In this document: piece by piece, positions 25,589 to 33,222 of the stretch
Position numbering within the stretch: the first letter of the stretch is position 1
Layout: every line of letters begins with the position of its first letter
NCBI RefSeq assembly: GCF_001612945.1
Contig: NZ_BDBK01000002.1
Location: 496,001 to 560,000, forward strand
Direction of reading: 5' to 3'
DNA length: 64,000 nucleotides
DNA from: Nocardia inohanensis NBRC 100128
GTDB lineage: Bacteria > Actinomycetota > Actinomycetes > Mycobacteriales > Mycobacteriaceae
The notes under the pieces: generated by a model
The model's database searches: none
What the model was told of the DNA's origin: nothing
Seen by the model: the letters and a program-made list of their open reading frames with translations, nothing else
Translations under genes and position numbers: made by a program

Positions 25589-26496
25589 GCGGTGGCTCCG
25601 ACCGGCGCCGGGAGACGGTAGACGACCGCCGCGGCCGACGGACCGGCGCCGGCGGCGACGAACAGGACGTGGCTGTAGTCGCGCAGCGAATCGGCTTCGG
25701 CCGCAAGGTCGTAGGCCAGCGGCAGCGCCGCGGTGTGCGGGTCGCCCTGCGACAGGTCGGGACGGAACACCGCGCCGGCCTCGATTCCGAGCGTGCCCGC
25801 CAGCTCCAGTGGGAAGGCGTCGCTCGGCGTGGAGGCGATGAGCGCCGTGGTGCTCAGATCGATCCCGGCCTCGGCGAGCGCGGTCCGGGCCACCTCGGCG
25901 GCCAGCCCGAGCAGCCTGCCTTCGGCGTCGGCCTCGCGCTCCACGGTCATCAGCTCACGACCACGGTTGCCCATGGTGTTCACATCCACATAGGACTGAA
26001 TGCCCGGCGTGCCCGGAGCCGTGGCGGTGTGCACCCGCCCGAAGCCCTCGGCCTCGTCGGTGCGTTCCAGCAGCAGCGCGGCACCCGAAGTCGCGTAGGG
26101 GAATTCGTCGTCGGCGGCCGCCCGCCGCATCGACGGATGGGTATCGCCGGACACGATCAGCACATGCGACGCGCTCCCGGTCTCCAGCACCGACTGCGCC
26201 ACCTGCACCGCGTTCAGCACGCCCACACCGGCGTTCATGAGATCGAAGGAGAACGAACGCGGATCGCTCTTCTCGTAGTCCAGCCCGATTCCGGCCGCCT
26301 TCTGGATCAGCGCCGACACCGCGGGCTCCACGGTATTGGAGTCGCGGAAGATGCCCGCGTTGATCAGTACGCCGACCTGATCGGGCCGAATCTCCGCCCG
26401 CTCCATGGCCTGTCGCGCCGCCCGCGCCGAAAGCTCGACAATGCTGAAGTCGTCCGTGGCCCGGCCGACGCCGGTGGATTTGATGCGCACACCCAT
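25585..26496 (-). CDS. nltB: NltB-like thiolase-fold subunit lacking the catalytic triad
   Basis: 303-residue KAS III/OleA-fold protein. The position of the nucleophile Cys reads N-A-G90-V (usually N-A-C), and the triad His and Asn are also replaced (STPSDAF and GDPHTA). A glutamate is kept in TVEPAV (E57), the segment that in OleA dimers inserts a glutamate into the partner's active site. This fits a heterodimer in which the neighbouring subunit carries the chemistry. It is 8 bases after the catalytic subunit and overlaps the adenylating enzyme by four bases. Start ATG at 26496; the longer open frame upstream belongs to another phase. Confidence 0.82.
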   Translation of the reverse strand: MGVRIKSTGVGRATDDFSIVELSARAARQAMERAEIRPDQVGVLINAGIFRDSNTVEPAVSALIQKAAGIGLDYEKSDPRSFSFDLMNAGVGVLNAVQVAQSVLETGSASHVLIVSGDTHPSMRRAAADDEFPYATSGAALLLERTDEAEGFGRVHTATAPGTPGIQSYVDVNTMGNRGRELMTVEREADAEGRLLGLAAEVARTALAEAGIDLSTTALIASTPSDAFPLELAGTLGIEAGAVFRPDLSQGDPHTAALPLAYDLAAEADSLRDYSHVLFVAAGAGPSAAAVVYRLPAPVGATA

Positions 26497-26504
26497 GACT
26501 GACC

Positions 26505-27557
26505 TCAGACCTTCAGCGACGAAATCGTGGTGGACAGGAATCCCGCGACCACACCGGAGGCGGCGGGAACCATCAGGATCTTGGATCCGGACGGAATGCT
26601 CTGCTGGCTCAATTGATCGTGCAGCACGATGAAATGCGAAGTGGTGGAGGTGTTTCCGTACTTCTCCAGCACATTCAGATCCGGCGGCATGGGCGCGCCG
26701 AACTCGCGCTCGGCGATCGCGTTGATGAACGGAATCGCGCCCGCGCCGAACTGGTGGTGAATCATGTAGTCGAAGTTCTCGTCCGCGAAGGTGCGGCCCT
26801 CGCCCTCCAGGTAGCCGCCCTGGGTGTCGGTCCACAGCAGGAACCGCGACTCGTTGTGCATTTTCCGGTTGTCGGTGTACAGCGCGACACCCTGGGATTT
26901 GTCGCTGGGCATGCCCAGGCACAGGTGCGAGTACTCCGAGGCGGTGGTGAGCTCGATGTAGTGGATCTTGTCCTTGTCGTCCACGGCCTGGTCGAGCACC
27001 ACGGCGGCGCCGGAATCGCCCACGGTTAGCGAGGCGAATTGCAAATCGTATTTCTCGGTGATTTCCTCGACCGCGGTCTCGGCAATGGGGGTGATGGCCT
27101 CACCGCTGACCACGATTCCGCGGCGCACGGCACCGGAGCGAATCATGCGGTCGAGAATGTAGGTGCCGGTCAGCATTCCGGCGCAGGCATTGGAGAGATC
27201 GAAGGTGATGACATCGGTGCGCGCGCCGATGGCCTTCGCGATGGAACCGGCGAAAGACGGCTCCATATACATTTTGGTGCCGTCTTTGCTGCGGGTGATC
27301 GAGGTCGAGATGATGACGTCGATATCGCTTGCCGTATACTGCGACCTGGAGAGACAGTCTTCTACCGCGTTCATCGCGAGGGTGAAGGAGTCTTCGTGAT
27401 TGTCCGGGCTGGTGTCGCGGAAGCGACGCTCCTTAACGCCTGTGATGCGTTCGAGATCGAAGCCGGGGGTCTCTTTCAATTGCGCGACGAGTTCTTGGGT
27501 GGTGACGCGTTTCGTCGGCAGATACGCGCCGATCGACTCGAATCGGGAATGCGGCAC
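26505..27557 (-). CDS. nltA: NltA-like OleA thiolase, catalytic subunit
   Basis: 350-residue KAS III/OleA-type enzyme for head-to-head Claisen condensation of two fatty acyl-CoAs. The triad is complete: C125 (SNACAGM), H267 or H268 (MIHHQFGA) and N302 (YGNTSTTSH). E99 in YMEPSF corresponds to the OleA glutamate segment. The start is GTG at 27557 with AGGAG six bases upstream. First gene of the minus-strand cluster, preceded by a 503-bp region with several dyads. A housekeeping FabH is less likely, given the tandem degenerate partner and the OleC/OleD neighbours. Confidence 0.87.
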   Translation of the reverse strand: MPHSRFESIGAYLPTKRVTTQELVAQLKETPGFDLERITGVKERRFRDTSPDNHEDSFTLAMNAVEDCLSRSQYTASDIDVIISTSITRSKDGTKMYMEPSFAGSIAKAIGARTDVITFDLSNACAGMLTGTYILDRMIRSGAVRRGIVVSGEAITPIAETAVEEITEKYDLQFASLTVGDSGAAVVLDQAVDDKDKIHYIELTTASEYSHLCLGMPSDKSQGVALYTDNRKMHNESRFLLWTDTQGGYLEGEGRTFADENFDYMIHHQFGAGAIPFINAIAEREFGAPMPPDLNVLEKYGNTSTTSHFIVLHDQLSQQSIPSGSKILMVPAASGVVAGFLSTTISSLKV

Positions 27558-28060
27558 TGGGGACTCCTGAAAGTGCGAAGAATGGCAATCCGAAACTGTG
27601 ACCGAGATGAGGCTACCGGACGGTAACTGGACCTGCGACCGGTCGAATCTACAGAAATCGTCTGAGACATTGTGCGTGGTGACAATCGGTGCCGGTGGGG
27701 GATAGGAACGCGAGGGTTCCCTGTGAGGGACCTCACCTCGGGTCCTGCGGAATGCGAATGTAACTCTCGGTTACAGAAATCGTGGACCGAAACTGTCTGG
27801 GCGGCACCGGGTTTCGGCCGCGCGGGGCTGAAACCTGTTCGGTGCTCCAAGTTCCCGCAACCGCCACCCGCTGTCCACCGGAGCAGACCGCACAGTTTGT
27901 GTCGGTCGCCGCAATTGACGATCCGCCCCCCGCCCCGAAAACTGCTCGAGGGGGTGGGAGGGGCGACGGCGGGTACGGGCGAGCTCCCGTACCCGCCGTC
28001 ATCGCGATCGTAATGAAATCGATCATGGAATATGTCGGTGTTACTGACTAGTTTGTCCTG
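27558..28060. promoter_or_regulatory. Divergent intergenic region between nltA and the SMP-30-like gene
   Basis: 503 bases with no convincing gene. It holds a 14-bp palindrome GTGAGG-GA-CCTCAC (27723–27736), a dyad TGTAAC-TCTCG-GTTACA (27759–27775), and a very strong hairpin at 27965–28000. Both flanking genes read outwards, so their promoters lie here; the first two dyads are candidate operators for the lactone cluster. No cluster-specific regulator is coded beside it. Confidence 0.55.
27965..28000. repeat. Perfect 15-bp-stem hairpin
   Basis: GACGGCGGGTACGGG and CCCGTACCCGCCGTC flank a 6-base loop (CGAGCT), 61 bases before the SMP-30-like start. No T-run follows on either strand, so it is not a standard terminator. 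It could be a 5'-UTR structure of the plus-strand gene. Confidence 0.6.
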
Positions 28061-28990
28061 ATGGGAATCAGGCGGGTACTGGCCGAAGGCATTGCGGCCG
28101 TGCAATTGTGCGCGGCACTGGCAATGGCCGCGCAGGGCGTGGCGGCGGCCGAAACGGCACCGGGCGGCTGCGGCACCTGGACGAAATCAACGGTAGCGAG
28201 CGGCTATGGCCTGCTGGAGAATCTGGCCTTCGACGGCCGCGGCAGCCTGCTGCTGTCGGAGACCTCGCTGACCGGAACCGGCGGCGGCGTCCAGCGACTG
28301 GGCGCGGACGGCAAGCATTCCGCTGCGGCACAAGTGGATTCGCCGGGCGGCATCGTCGTCTCCGGTAATACCGCCTACATCAATACCGGCAACAGCACCA
28401 AGGCCGGTCTCACCGACAGCACCGACGGCACGGTCGTCGCCCTGGACCTGACCACCGGCGCGCTCAGCACCGTGGCCACCGGCCTGCGCATGCCCAACGG
28501 CCTCGCCCTGCTGCCGGACGGCGGCTTCGTGGTCAGCAAGGATCTGGGCGCCACCACCACCCTCACCGCCGTGGCCCCCGACCGCACCACCCGCGTCCTG
28601 GCTCCGGGCCTGACCTCCACCAACGGTCTCGCCTACGACCCGGTGCGCCGAAAGCTGTTCGTCTCCACCACCTTCGACATGAACACCACCATCGCCGCGG
28701 TCTCGATCGACCACCCCAACGCCGACCCCGTCCGCTACACCCTGCCCGGCTTCGGCCCCCTGAACTCCGCCGACGACCTGACCGTGGGTCCCGACGGCGC
28801 CGTCTACGTGGCCCTCAACCTGGCCGGCCGCATCGTCCGCCTGGACCCCGACACCTCCGCCACCTGCACCATCGCCGACAACCTCCCGCTCTCCAGCTCC
28901 GTCCGCTTCGGCTCGGGCCCCGGCTGGGACCCCAAGTCCGCCTACGTCACCAGCTTCCTGGGCACCGTCACCCGCCTGACACCCCAGTAG
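28061..28990 (+). CDS. Secreted SMP-30/gluconolactonase-like beta-propeller
   Basis: 309 residues with a signal peptide (hydrophobic Ala-rich segment, cleavage near GVAAAET). The mature part is a six-bladed propeller read from repeats such as NLAFDGRGSLLLSE, NGLALLPDGGFVVSK, NGLAYDPVRRKLFVS and DDLTVGPDGAVYVALN. In SMP-30 lactonases the metal ligands are Glu, Asn and Asp at blade starts; E53 (LLENLAF) and the Asn/Asp residues in these repeats are candidates. It is divergent from the beta-lactone cluster, so a role in lactone hydrolysis or protection is conceivable but not shown. Could equally be a non-enzymatic propeller. Confidence 0.75.
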   Translation: MGIRRVLAEGIAAVQLCAALAMAAQGVAAAETAPGGCGTWTKSTVASGYGLLENLAFDGRGSLLLSETSLTGTGGGVQRLGADGKHSAAAQVDSPGGIVVSGNTAYINTGNSTKAGLTDSTDGTVVALDLTTGALSTVATGLRMPNGLALLPDGGFVVSKDLGATTTLTAVAPDRTTRVLAPGLTSTNGLAYDPVRRKLFVSTTFDMNTTIAAVSIDHPNADPVRYTLPGFGPLNSADDLTVGPDGAVYVALNLAGRIVRLDPDTSATCTIADNLPLSSSVRFGSGPGWDPKSAYVTSFLGTVTRLTPQ

Positions 28991-29039
28991 TCCCATGATC
29001 GAGGTTCACTGCACCGAGCAGCTCGCGGCGGCGCTCACC

Positions 29040-29486
29040 TCATAGTGGGCGGAAGACGCGCTCCGATCCGGAAGCGGCTGCGGTGCCGACTATCTCGCCC
29101 AGTACCGCCCGTACCGTCGCGATCTGCTCCGCCCCGAGCTTCTCGATCAGGGCCCGCTCGTAATCGGCGTGGAAGGTGCGGACGGTGTCGAGCATGTCGT
29201 GGCCCCGCTCGGAGAGGTGCAGCAGTTTGGCGCGCTTGTCCGCCGGGTCGGGGCGGCGCTCCACGTAGCCGTTCCGCACCATCTCGTCGACGACCTTGGC
29301 CGCGCCCTGGGCGGTGATGCCCAGCTGTTCGCCCAATTGGCTTGCGGTGAGCGCGTTCTCGGACAGGGCGCGCAGGACGTAGCCGTAGGACGCGCCGAGC
29401 ATGCGGTGGCCGCGGCTCGCCATCTCGGTGTGCAGCTGCTGTACGAACGCCTGGTACGCCTGGCCGAGCAGGATTCCGAAATCCAT
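29040..29486 (-). CDS. MarR-family regulator
   Basis: 148 residues with the winged helix (LTASQLGEQLGITAQGAAKV followed by VDEMVRNGYVERRPDPADKR), the wing sequence DPADKRAKLLHL and flanking dimer helices. It is divergent from two tandem cupin genes, with a palindrome plus a triple 13-bp repeat between them that is the likely operator. The ligand is unknown. The ATG at 29486 gives a normal MarR length. Confidence 0.9.
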   Translation of the reverse strand: MDFGILLGQAYQAFVQQLHTEMASRGHRMLGASYGYVLRALSENALTASQLGEQLGITAQGAAKVVDEMVRNGYVERRPDPADKRAKLLHLSERGHDMLDTVRTFHADYERALIEKLGAEQIATVRAVLGEIVGTAAASGSERVFRPL

Positions 29487-29516
29487 CCTTGACTCTTCTC
29501 TCGTCGTTCCGATATC

Positions 29517-29562
29517 TTCAACTTTAGTTGAACACCTTAGTTGAACACCTTGGTTGAATACT
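29517..29562. promoter_or_regulatory. MarR operator: palindrome plus three 13-bp direct repeats
   Basis: TTCAAC-TTTA-GTTGAA (29517–29532) overlaps three contiguous 13-bp units starting at 29524, 29537 and 29550: TTAGTTGAACACC, the same again, and TTGGTTGAATACT. The array ends one base before the AGGAG of the first cupin gene, so a bound protein would block its ribosome site and promoter. Confidence 0.65.
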
Positions 29563-29574
29563 AGGAGTCACAGC

Positions 29575-29949
29575 ATGCCACTCATCAAGTCCGCCGACGC
29601 ACCCGTCTTCGAAGGCCCCCTCATGACCGCCGTCGGCCTGGCCGCACCCAGCCGGGGATCCACCGAGAACAGCGTCTGGCGCTTCACGCTGCACCCCGGC
29701 AATCCCGGCCACGAGCACGCGGTCTCGCGCGAGGAGATCTTCATCGCCGTCGCCGGCCGCGGAACCGTCACCATCGACGGCGAGACCCGCGACTTCGTGG
29801 CCGGTGACGCCCTGGTGATCCCGGCGAACACCGTCTTTCGCCTGGCCGTGCCGGGCGACGAATCCCTCGAAGCCGTCGCGATCCTCCCGGTGGGCGCCTA
29901 TGCCCAAGCCCCCGGCGGCGAACGGGTCAGCCCGCCCTGGGCCCAATAG
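29575..29949 (+). CDS. Cupin-domain protein (first of a tandem pair)
   Basis: 124-residue single cupin. Motif 1 reads PGHEHAVSREEIFIAVAGRG and motif 2 GDALVIPANTVFRLAVPG. Metal ligands are His (GHEH) and Glu; the usual His of motif 2 is not obvious (PANTVF). Start ATG 29575 with AGGAG seven bases upstream. It shares LAAPSRGS.EN.WR near residues 22–35 with the next gene, so the two are a tandem duplication. Function unknown; probably controlled by the divergent MarR. Confidence 0.78.
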   Translation: MPLIKSADAPVFEGPLMTAVGLAAPSRGSTENSVWRFTLHPGNPGHEHAVSREEIFIAVAGRGTVTIDGETRDFVAGDALVIPANTVFRLAVPGDESLEAVAILPVGAYAQAPGGERVSPPWAQ

Positions 29950-29986
29950 TCGACGCACCCAACACCTCACCGCGCACAGGAGAGTC

Positions 29987-30361
29987 ATGCCGCACATCAC
30001 CGCCGATCAGGCCCCGCGCTTCGAGAACGACCACGCCTCCTTCATCGGCCTGGCGGCCCCCAGTCGCGGTTCGGAAGAGAACTGCGCCTGGCGCCTGGCC
30101 ATCAAGCCCGGTGTCGACGCCCCGCCGCACGCCCTCGACCGTGAGGAGATCTTCATCGCCCTCGCGGGTTCGATGAACGTCGTCATGAATGGCGAAACCC
30201 TCACCGTCGCAGCCGGGGACGCGCTCATCGTTCCCGCTCATACCCAGTTCGCCATGGCCAATCCGAATTCGGAGCCCTTCGAGGCCATTGTCGTGCTCCC
30301 GGTCGGCGGTCAGGGTCTCATCCCCGGCCGGCCGCCCGTCATCGCACCGTGGGCGCGCTGA
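29987..30361 (+). CDS. Cupin-domain protein (second of a tandem pair)
   Basis: 124 residues, same length and layout as its neighbour 37 bases upstream: LAAPSRGSEENCAWRL, then APPHALDREEIFIALAG (motif 1) and GDALIVPAHTQFAMANP (motif 2, where PAHTQF supplies the His missing in the first copy). So this copy has a more complete metal site. Start ATG 29987 after CAGGAGAG. The pair may have split roles after duplication. No substrate can be inferred. Confidence 0.78.
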   Translation: MPHITADQAPRFENDHASFIGLAAPSRGSEENCAWRLAIKPGVDAPPHALDREEIFIALAGSMNVVMNGETLTVAAGDALIVPAHTQFAMANPNSEPFEAIVVLPVGGQGLIPGRPPVIAPWAR

Positions 30362-30433
30362 ACTCGAAGTTCGATCGATCGGCTTCTTCGAAATCCGCAC
30401 CCGCCAATGGGTGAAGCACTATCGTTTCACCTC

Positions 30434-30451
30434 ACTCACGCAGGTGTGAGT
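30434..30451. promoter_or_regulatory. Inverted repeat upstream of a secreted protein gene
   Basis: ACTCAC-GCAGGT-GTGAGT is a perfect dyad ending a few bases before the GAAGGAG ribosome site of the gene at 30469. Confidence 0.4.
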
Positions 30452-30468
30452 ACCGAAGGAGCACATCG

Positions 30469-30891
30469 ATGTCCACATTCCACCGCGCCGGGTTCGGCGC
30501 GACCGCTTTCGCCGCCCTGGCCGCCACCGCGGTATTGGCCGCGCCCAACGCCAGTGCGCTGGTGACCGGAATCAGCGTATCCGGCGACAAGTTCTGCGCC
30601 GGAAAGACTTACACCGTGACCGTCGATGTCACGGTCACCTCGTTCCTGTTCGACGTCACGCTGACCGACGGCAGCACCGAGGTCGGAAAAGCCAAGCCGG
30701 CCAATGGAAAAGCCACCTTCTCCTGGACCCCGTCCGGGGCCGGATCGCACACCCTGAAGGCGGTTCAGGAAGTCGTCAGCAGCAAGACGACCACGGTCAC
30801 CGTGGCCGACTGCACGCCGTCCGGCGGTGGCACCGGCTCCTTCAGCGGGAACCCGCTCGGGAGTCTCTTCAGCTCCCTGTCCGCACAGTGA
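30469..30891 (+). CDS. Secreted beta-sandwich (Ig-like) protein
   Basis: 140 residues with a clear signal peptide (Ala-rich core, cleavage near APNASA). The mature part has alternating strands (TYTVTVDVTVTSFLFDVTLT) and FSWTPSGAGSHTLKAVQ, which matches the corresponding strand in the protein at 4419. Two cysteines (DKFCAG and VADCTP) sit at either end of the domain and could pair. The C-terminus is Gly/Ser/Phe-rich. The ATG has a good GAAGGAG site. It converges on the methyltransferase gene with a 4-base gap. Exported, function unknown. Confidence 0.7.
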   Translation: MSTFHRAGFGATAFAALAATAVLAAPNASALVTGISVSGDKFCAGKTYTVTVDVTVTSFLFDVTLTDGSTEVGKAKPANGKATFSWTPSGAGSHTLKAVQEVVSSKTTTVTVADCTPSGGGTGSFSGNPLGSLFSSLSAQ

Positions 30892-30895
30892 CCGA

Positions 30896-31702
30896 TCACT
30901 TCGCGTGAGCGAGGCCCTGGACGGCGCGCAGCCCCCCGTCGTCCAGGGCTTGCGTGAGGTTCGCCGCCTTGGTCGCGAAGTCCGGGACGAAGGCTTGCAG
31001 GCCAACGGAATCGGGCGGCGATGCCAGGACTGCTCGCATCACCGCGACCGCTTCGGTGGTGAGATCGTTCCACTCTTCGATCACGAAACCCGCTGCCTCG
31101 ATGGTGTCCCGCAGTCGATCCGGTGCGACCAGGCGGCTCTGCTCCGGCCGGTCCGCCCACGGCAGGGGAAAGCCGGCCGCCCCGGCGCCCGCGGTGATGT
31201 CCCAGAGGGCGAGCCTGCCGCCCGGTACCAGCACCCGGCGGGCTTCCCGGTAGAGACCGACCTTGTCGGCGACGTTCATCTGAACATGCTGGCTGAGAAC
31301 GACATCGAAACTCGCGTCGTCGAAAGGCACTGCGGTGACGTCTCCTTGGCTGACGACGATCCGATCGGCCAGCCCGACAACCTGATTCAGCCACGCATTG
31401 GTGGCGCAATAGTCCGCGGTGATATCCACGGCGTGAACGCGGCAGCCGTATCGATCGGCGACGAACCGGGCGGTCCCGCCGATTCCGCTGCCGGCATCGA
31501 GCACCCGACTGCCGGCGGTGAGGCCCGCCGAATCCACCAACCGCAGGGTGGCGATGCGGCCCATGGTGTGAAAGTCCTCGACCAGCGCCAGATCCGCCGG
31601 TGTCAGCCGCGCGGGGTCGCGTCCCGCGGCGACCAACGCGGCCTCGATGGCCTGCCGGGAAGCGCCGGTCGCATACGGGCTGTCGATCGAAACCTTGTTC
31701 AT
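30896..31702 (-). CDS. Class I SAM-dependent methyltransferase
   Basis: 268 residues. The SAM-binding motif I is RVLDAGSGIGGTARFVADRY, motif II is VHAVDIT with the acidic ribose ligand, then VVSQGDVTAVPFDDASFDVV and LVPGGRLALWDI. This is the UbiE/Coq5-like small-molecule methyltransferase pattern. It is divergent from a TetR regulator with a wide palindrome between them, suggesting regulation by that TetR. Acceptor substrate unknown. Confidence 0.85.
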   Translation of the reverse strand: MNKVSIDSPYATGASRQAIEAALVAAGRDPARLTPADLALVEDFHTMGRIATLRLVDSAGLTAGSRVLDAGSGIGGTARFVADRYGCRVHAVDITADYCATNAWLNQVVGLADRIVVSQGDVTAVPFDDASFDVVLSQHVQMNVADKVGLYREARRVLVPGGRLALWDITAGAGAAGFPLPWADRPEQSRLVAPDRLRDTIEAAGFVIEEWNDLTTEAVAVMRAVLASPPDSVGLQAFVPDFATKAANLTQALDDGGLRAVQGLAHAK

Positions 31703-31752
31703 GTCTGCACTTTTCGAGAGGCGGCAAGACGGCGATCAGGAAAGTAACCACT

Positions 31753-31784
31753 GGTCACATTCGAGTATGGGATCCTATGTGACC
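31753..31784. promoter_or_regulatory. Wide palindrome between methyltransferase and TetR genes
   Basis: GGTCACAT and ATGTGACC are perfect inverted arms 16 bases apart, centred in the 120-bp divergent spacer. The arm length and spacing suit two TetR half-sites or a pair of dimers. Confidence 0.5.
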
Positions 31785-31822
31785 GCTGTCAACATCCCCG
31801 CCGGATATGCGATCCTGTCCGC

Positions 31823-32434
31823 ATGAGACCCGCCGCGAACTCCGGCAAGCCGTACCACCATGGCGCGCTGCGCTCGGCCCTGATCGAGGCCGGGGTGGCT
31901 CTGGCTCGGGACGGCGGACCCGACCGGGTGGTGCTGCGCGAGGCGGCCCGCGTCGCCGGGGTGTCCCATTCGGCCGCCTATCGGCACTTCGCCGACCGCG
32001 AGGCGCTGCTGGCCGCGGTGGCGCGGCAGGCCCGCGGTGAACTCGCCGCCGAGATGCGCCGCCGCATCGCCCGCACCCGTGATCCCCGCCGCCGCCTGGA
32101 AGCGGTCGGCGCGGCCTATATCGACTTCGCCCTGACCCACACCGGACTCTTCCGCACCGCGTACGGCGCGCACGCCGAGCCCGAACCGTCCGCCGATGCC
32201 GGCGCCGCCGACCCGTACGCCATCCTCGGCGAGGTGCTGGACCAGGCGCAGGCCGCCGGGCTGCTGGATCCCCGGCACCGGCCCGGCGCGGAGATCGCGG
32301 CCTGGTCCGCGGTGCACGGCCTGGCCGGACTACTGCTCGACGGTCCCCTCGCCGCCGACCCGGCCGCGCTCGAATTCGCGCTCTCCCGGGTGCTGGGACT
32401 CGTCGATCGCGGCCTGTTGAACTCCGGTCACTGA
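31823..32434 (+). CDS. TetR-family regulator (WHG-domain type)
   Basis: 203 residues. The N-terminal helix-turn-helix is in VVLREAARVAGVSHSAAYRHFADREALL; the HSAAYRHF variant is typical of the TetR group with a WHG C-terminal domain. It is divergent from the methyltransferase and probably represses it through the palindrome at 31753. It overlaps the next TetR gene by 7 bases, convergent. Confidence 0.88.
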   Translation: MRPAANSGKPYHHGALRSALIEAGVALARDGGPDRVVLREAARVAGVSHSAAYRHFADREALLAAVARQARGELAAEMRRRIARTRDPRRRLEAVGAAYIDFALTHTGLFRTAYGAHAEPEPSADAGAADPYAILGEVLDQAQAAGLLDPRHRPGAEIAAWSAVHGLAGLLLDGPLAADPAALEFALSRVLGLVDRGLLNSGH

Positions 32435-33099
32435 CCGTTCTTCGCGAATCCCAGTACGGCGTGCACGAATTCGATGAAGGTCGGTGCGAGTTCGGGCACC
32501 CGGCTCGCGCCTTCGCTGACGATGACCCGGCGGGTGCGCTCGCCGATGGCGTCGGGGATGAGGGCGATCATGGTGTCGGACAACTCCGGCAGCCCGGGAT
32601 CGGTCCGGCGCGCCTGGTCGTGGAAGACGCGGTAGAGCGCCGCGAAATTGTCGACGGCCTGGTCCCGGAAGCCGACGGCGTTGGCATCGACCTTGAACGA
32701 TTCGACCAGGATCAAGCGCGCGAAATCCGGTTCGGTGGCGACGGTTTCGCAGAAGGTGTACACGATGGATTCGATGCGGGTCAGCGCATCGGCATCGGGA
32801 GGCAGCTGCGACAGTTCGTCGGTGATGCGCTTCTGCACGATATTCATGCCCGCGTGCACCGCCTCGACGAAACACTGTTCCTTGTTGGTGAAGTGCTCGT
32901 AGAAGGTGCTGCGCGAAACCCGGGCCCGCGCCACCAGATCGGTGAGGGTGGTCGCGGCATAGCCTTTGGCTTCCACGCATTCGACCATGGCCTCGATCAA
33001 ACGGCCGCGCTGCGAAGTGAGTACCGCGTCCCGGGCGGCGCGATGCCGCTCGTCGAAACTGGTGCGCTGCAATGTCGCCCGCACCCGCTGCTCCCGCAT
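32428..33099 (-). CDS. TetR-family regulator
   Basis: 223 residues with the DNA-binding domain near residues 30–80: LIEAMVECVEAKGYAATTLT followed by VARARVSRSTFYEHFTNKEQCF. I start at ATG 33099 (MREQRV), seven codons inside the longest open frame, because the upstream codon is TTG and a GA-rich site precedes the ATG. The C-terminal domain is helical and unassigned. It is divergent from the XRE-type regulator across about 120 bases. Target unknown. Confidence 0.85.
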   Translation of the reverse strand: MREQRVRATLQRTSFDERHRAARDAVLTSQRGRLIEAMVECVEAKGYAATTLTDLVARARVSRSTFYEHFTNKEQCFVEAVHAGMNIVQKRITDELSQLPPDADALTRIESIVYTFCETVATEPDFARLILVESFKVDANAVGFRDQAVDNFAALYRVFHDQARRTDPGLPELSDTMIALIPDAIGERTRRVIVSEGASRVPELAPTFIEFVHAVLGFAKNGQ

Positions 33100-33222
33100 G
33101 CCCTGCCCTCTTTCGCCCAACCGAGATCAACCGCTTCCTTATTATCGGCGGACGCGCCGATACGTTGCGACCGGCGCTGCGGGCGGGTGACTTCAGTTCG
33201 GTATCGGGTATCGTCCGACCCC

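Noticed and set aside
28991..29039. A 16-codon frame between the SMP-30-like and MarR genes
   Set aside because: Too short, with no ribosome binding site or family pattern.
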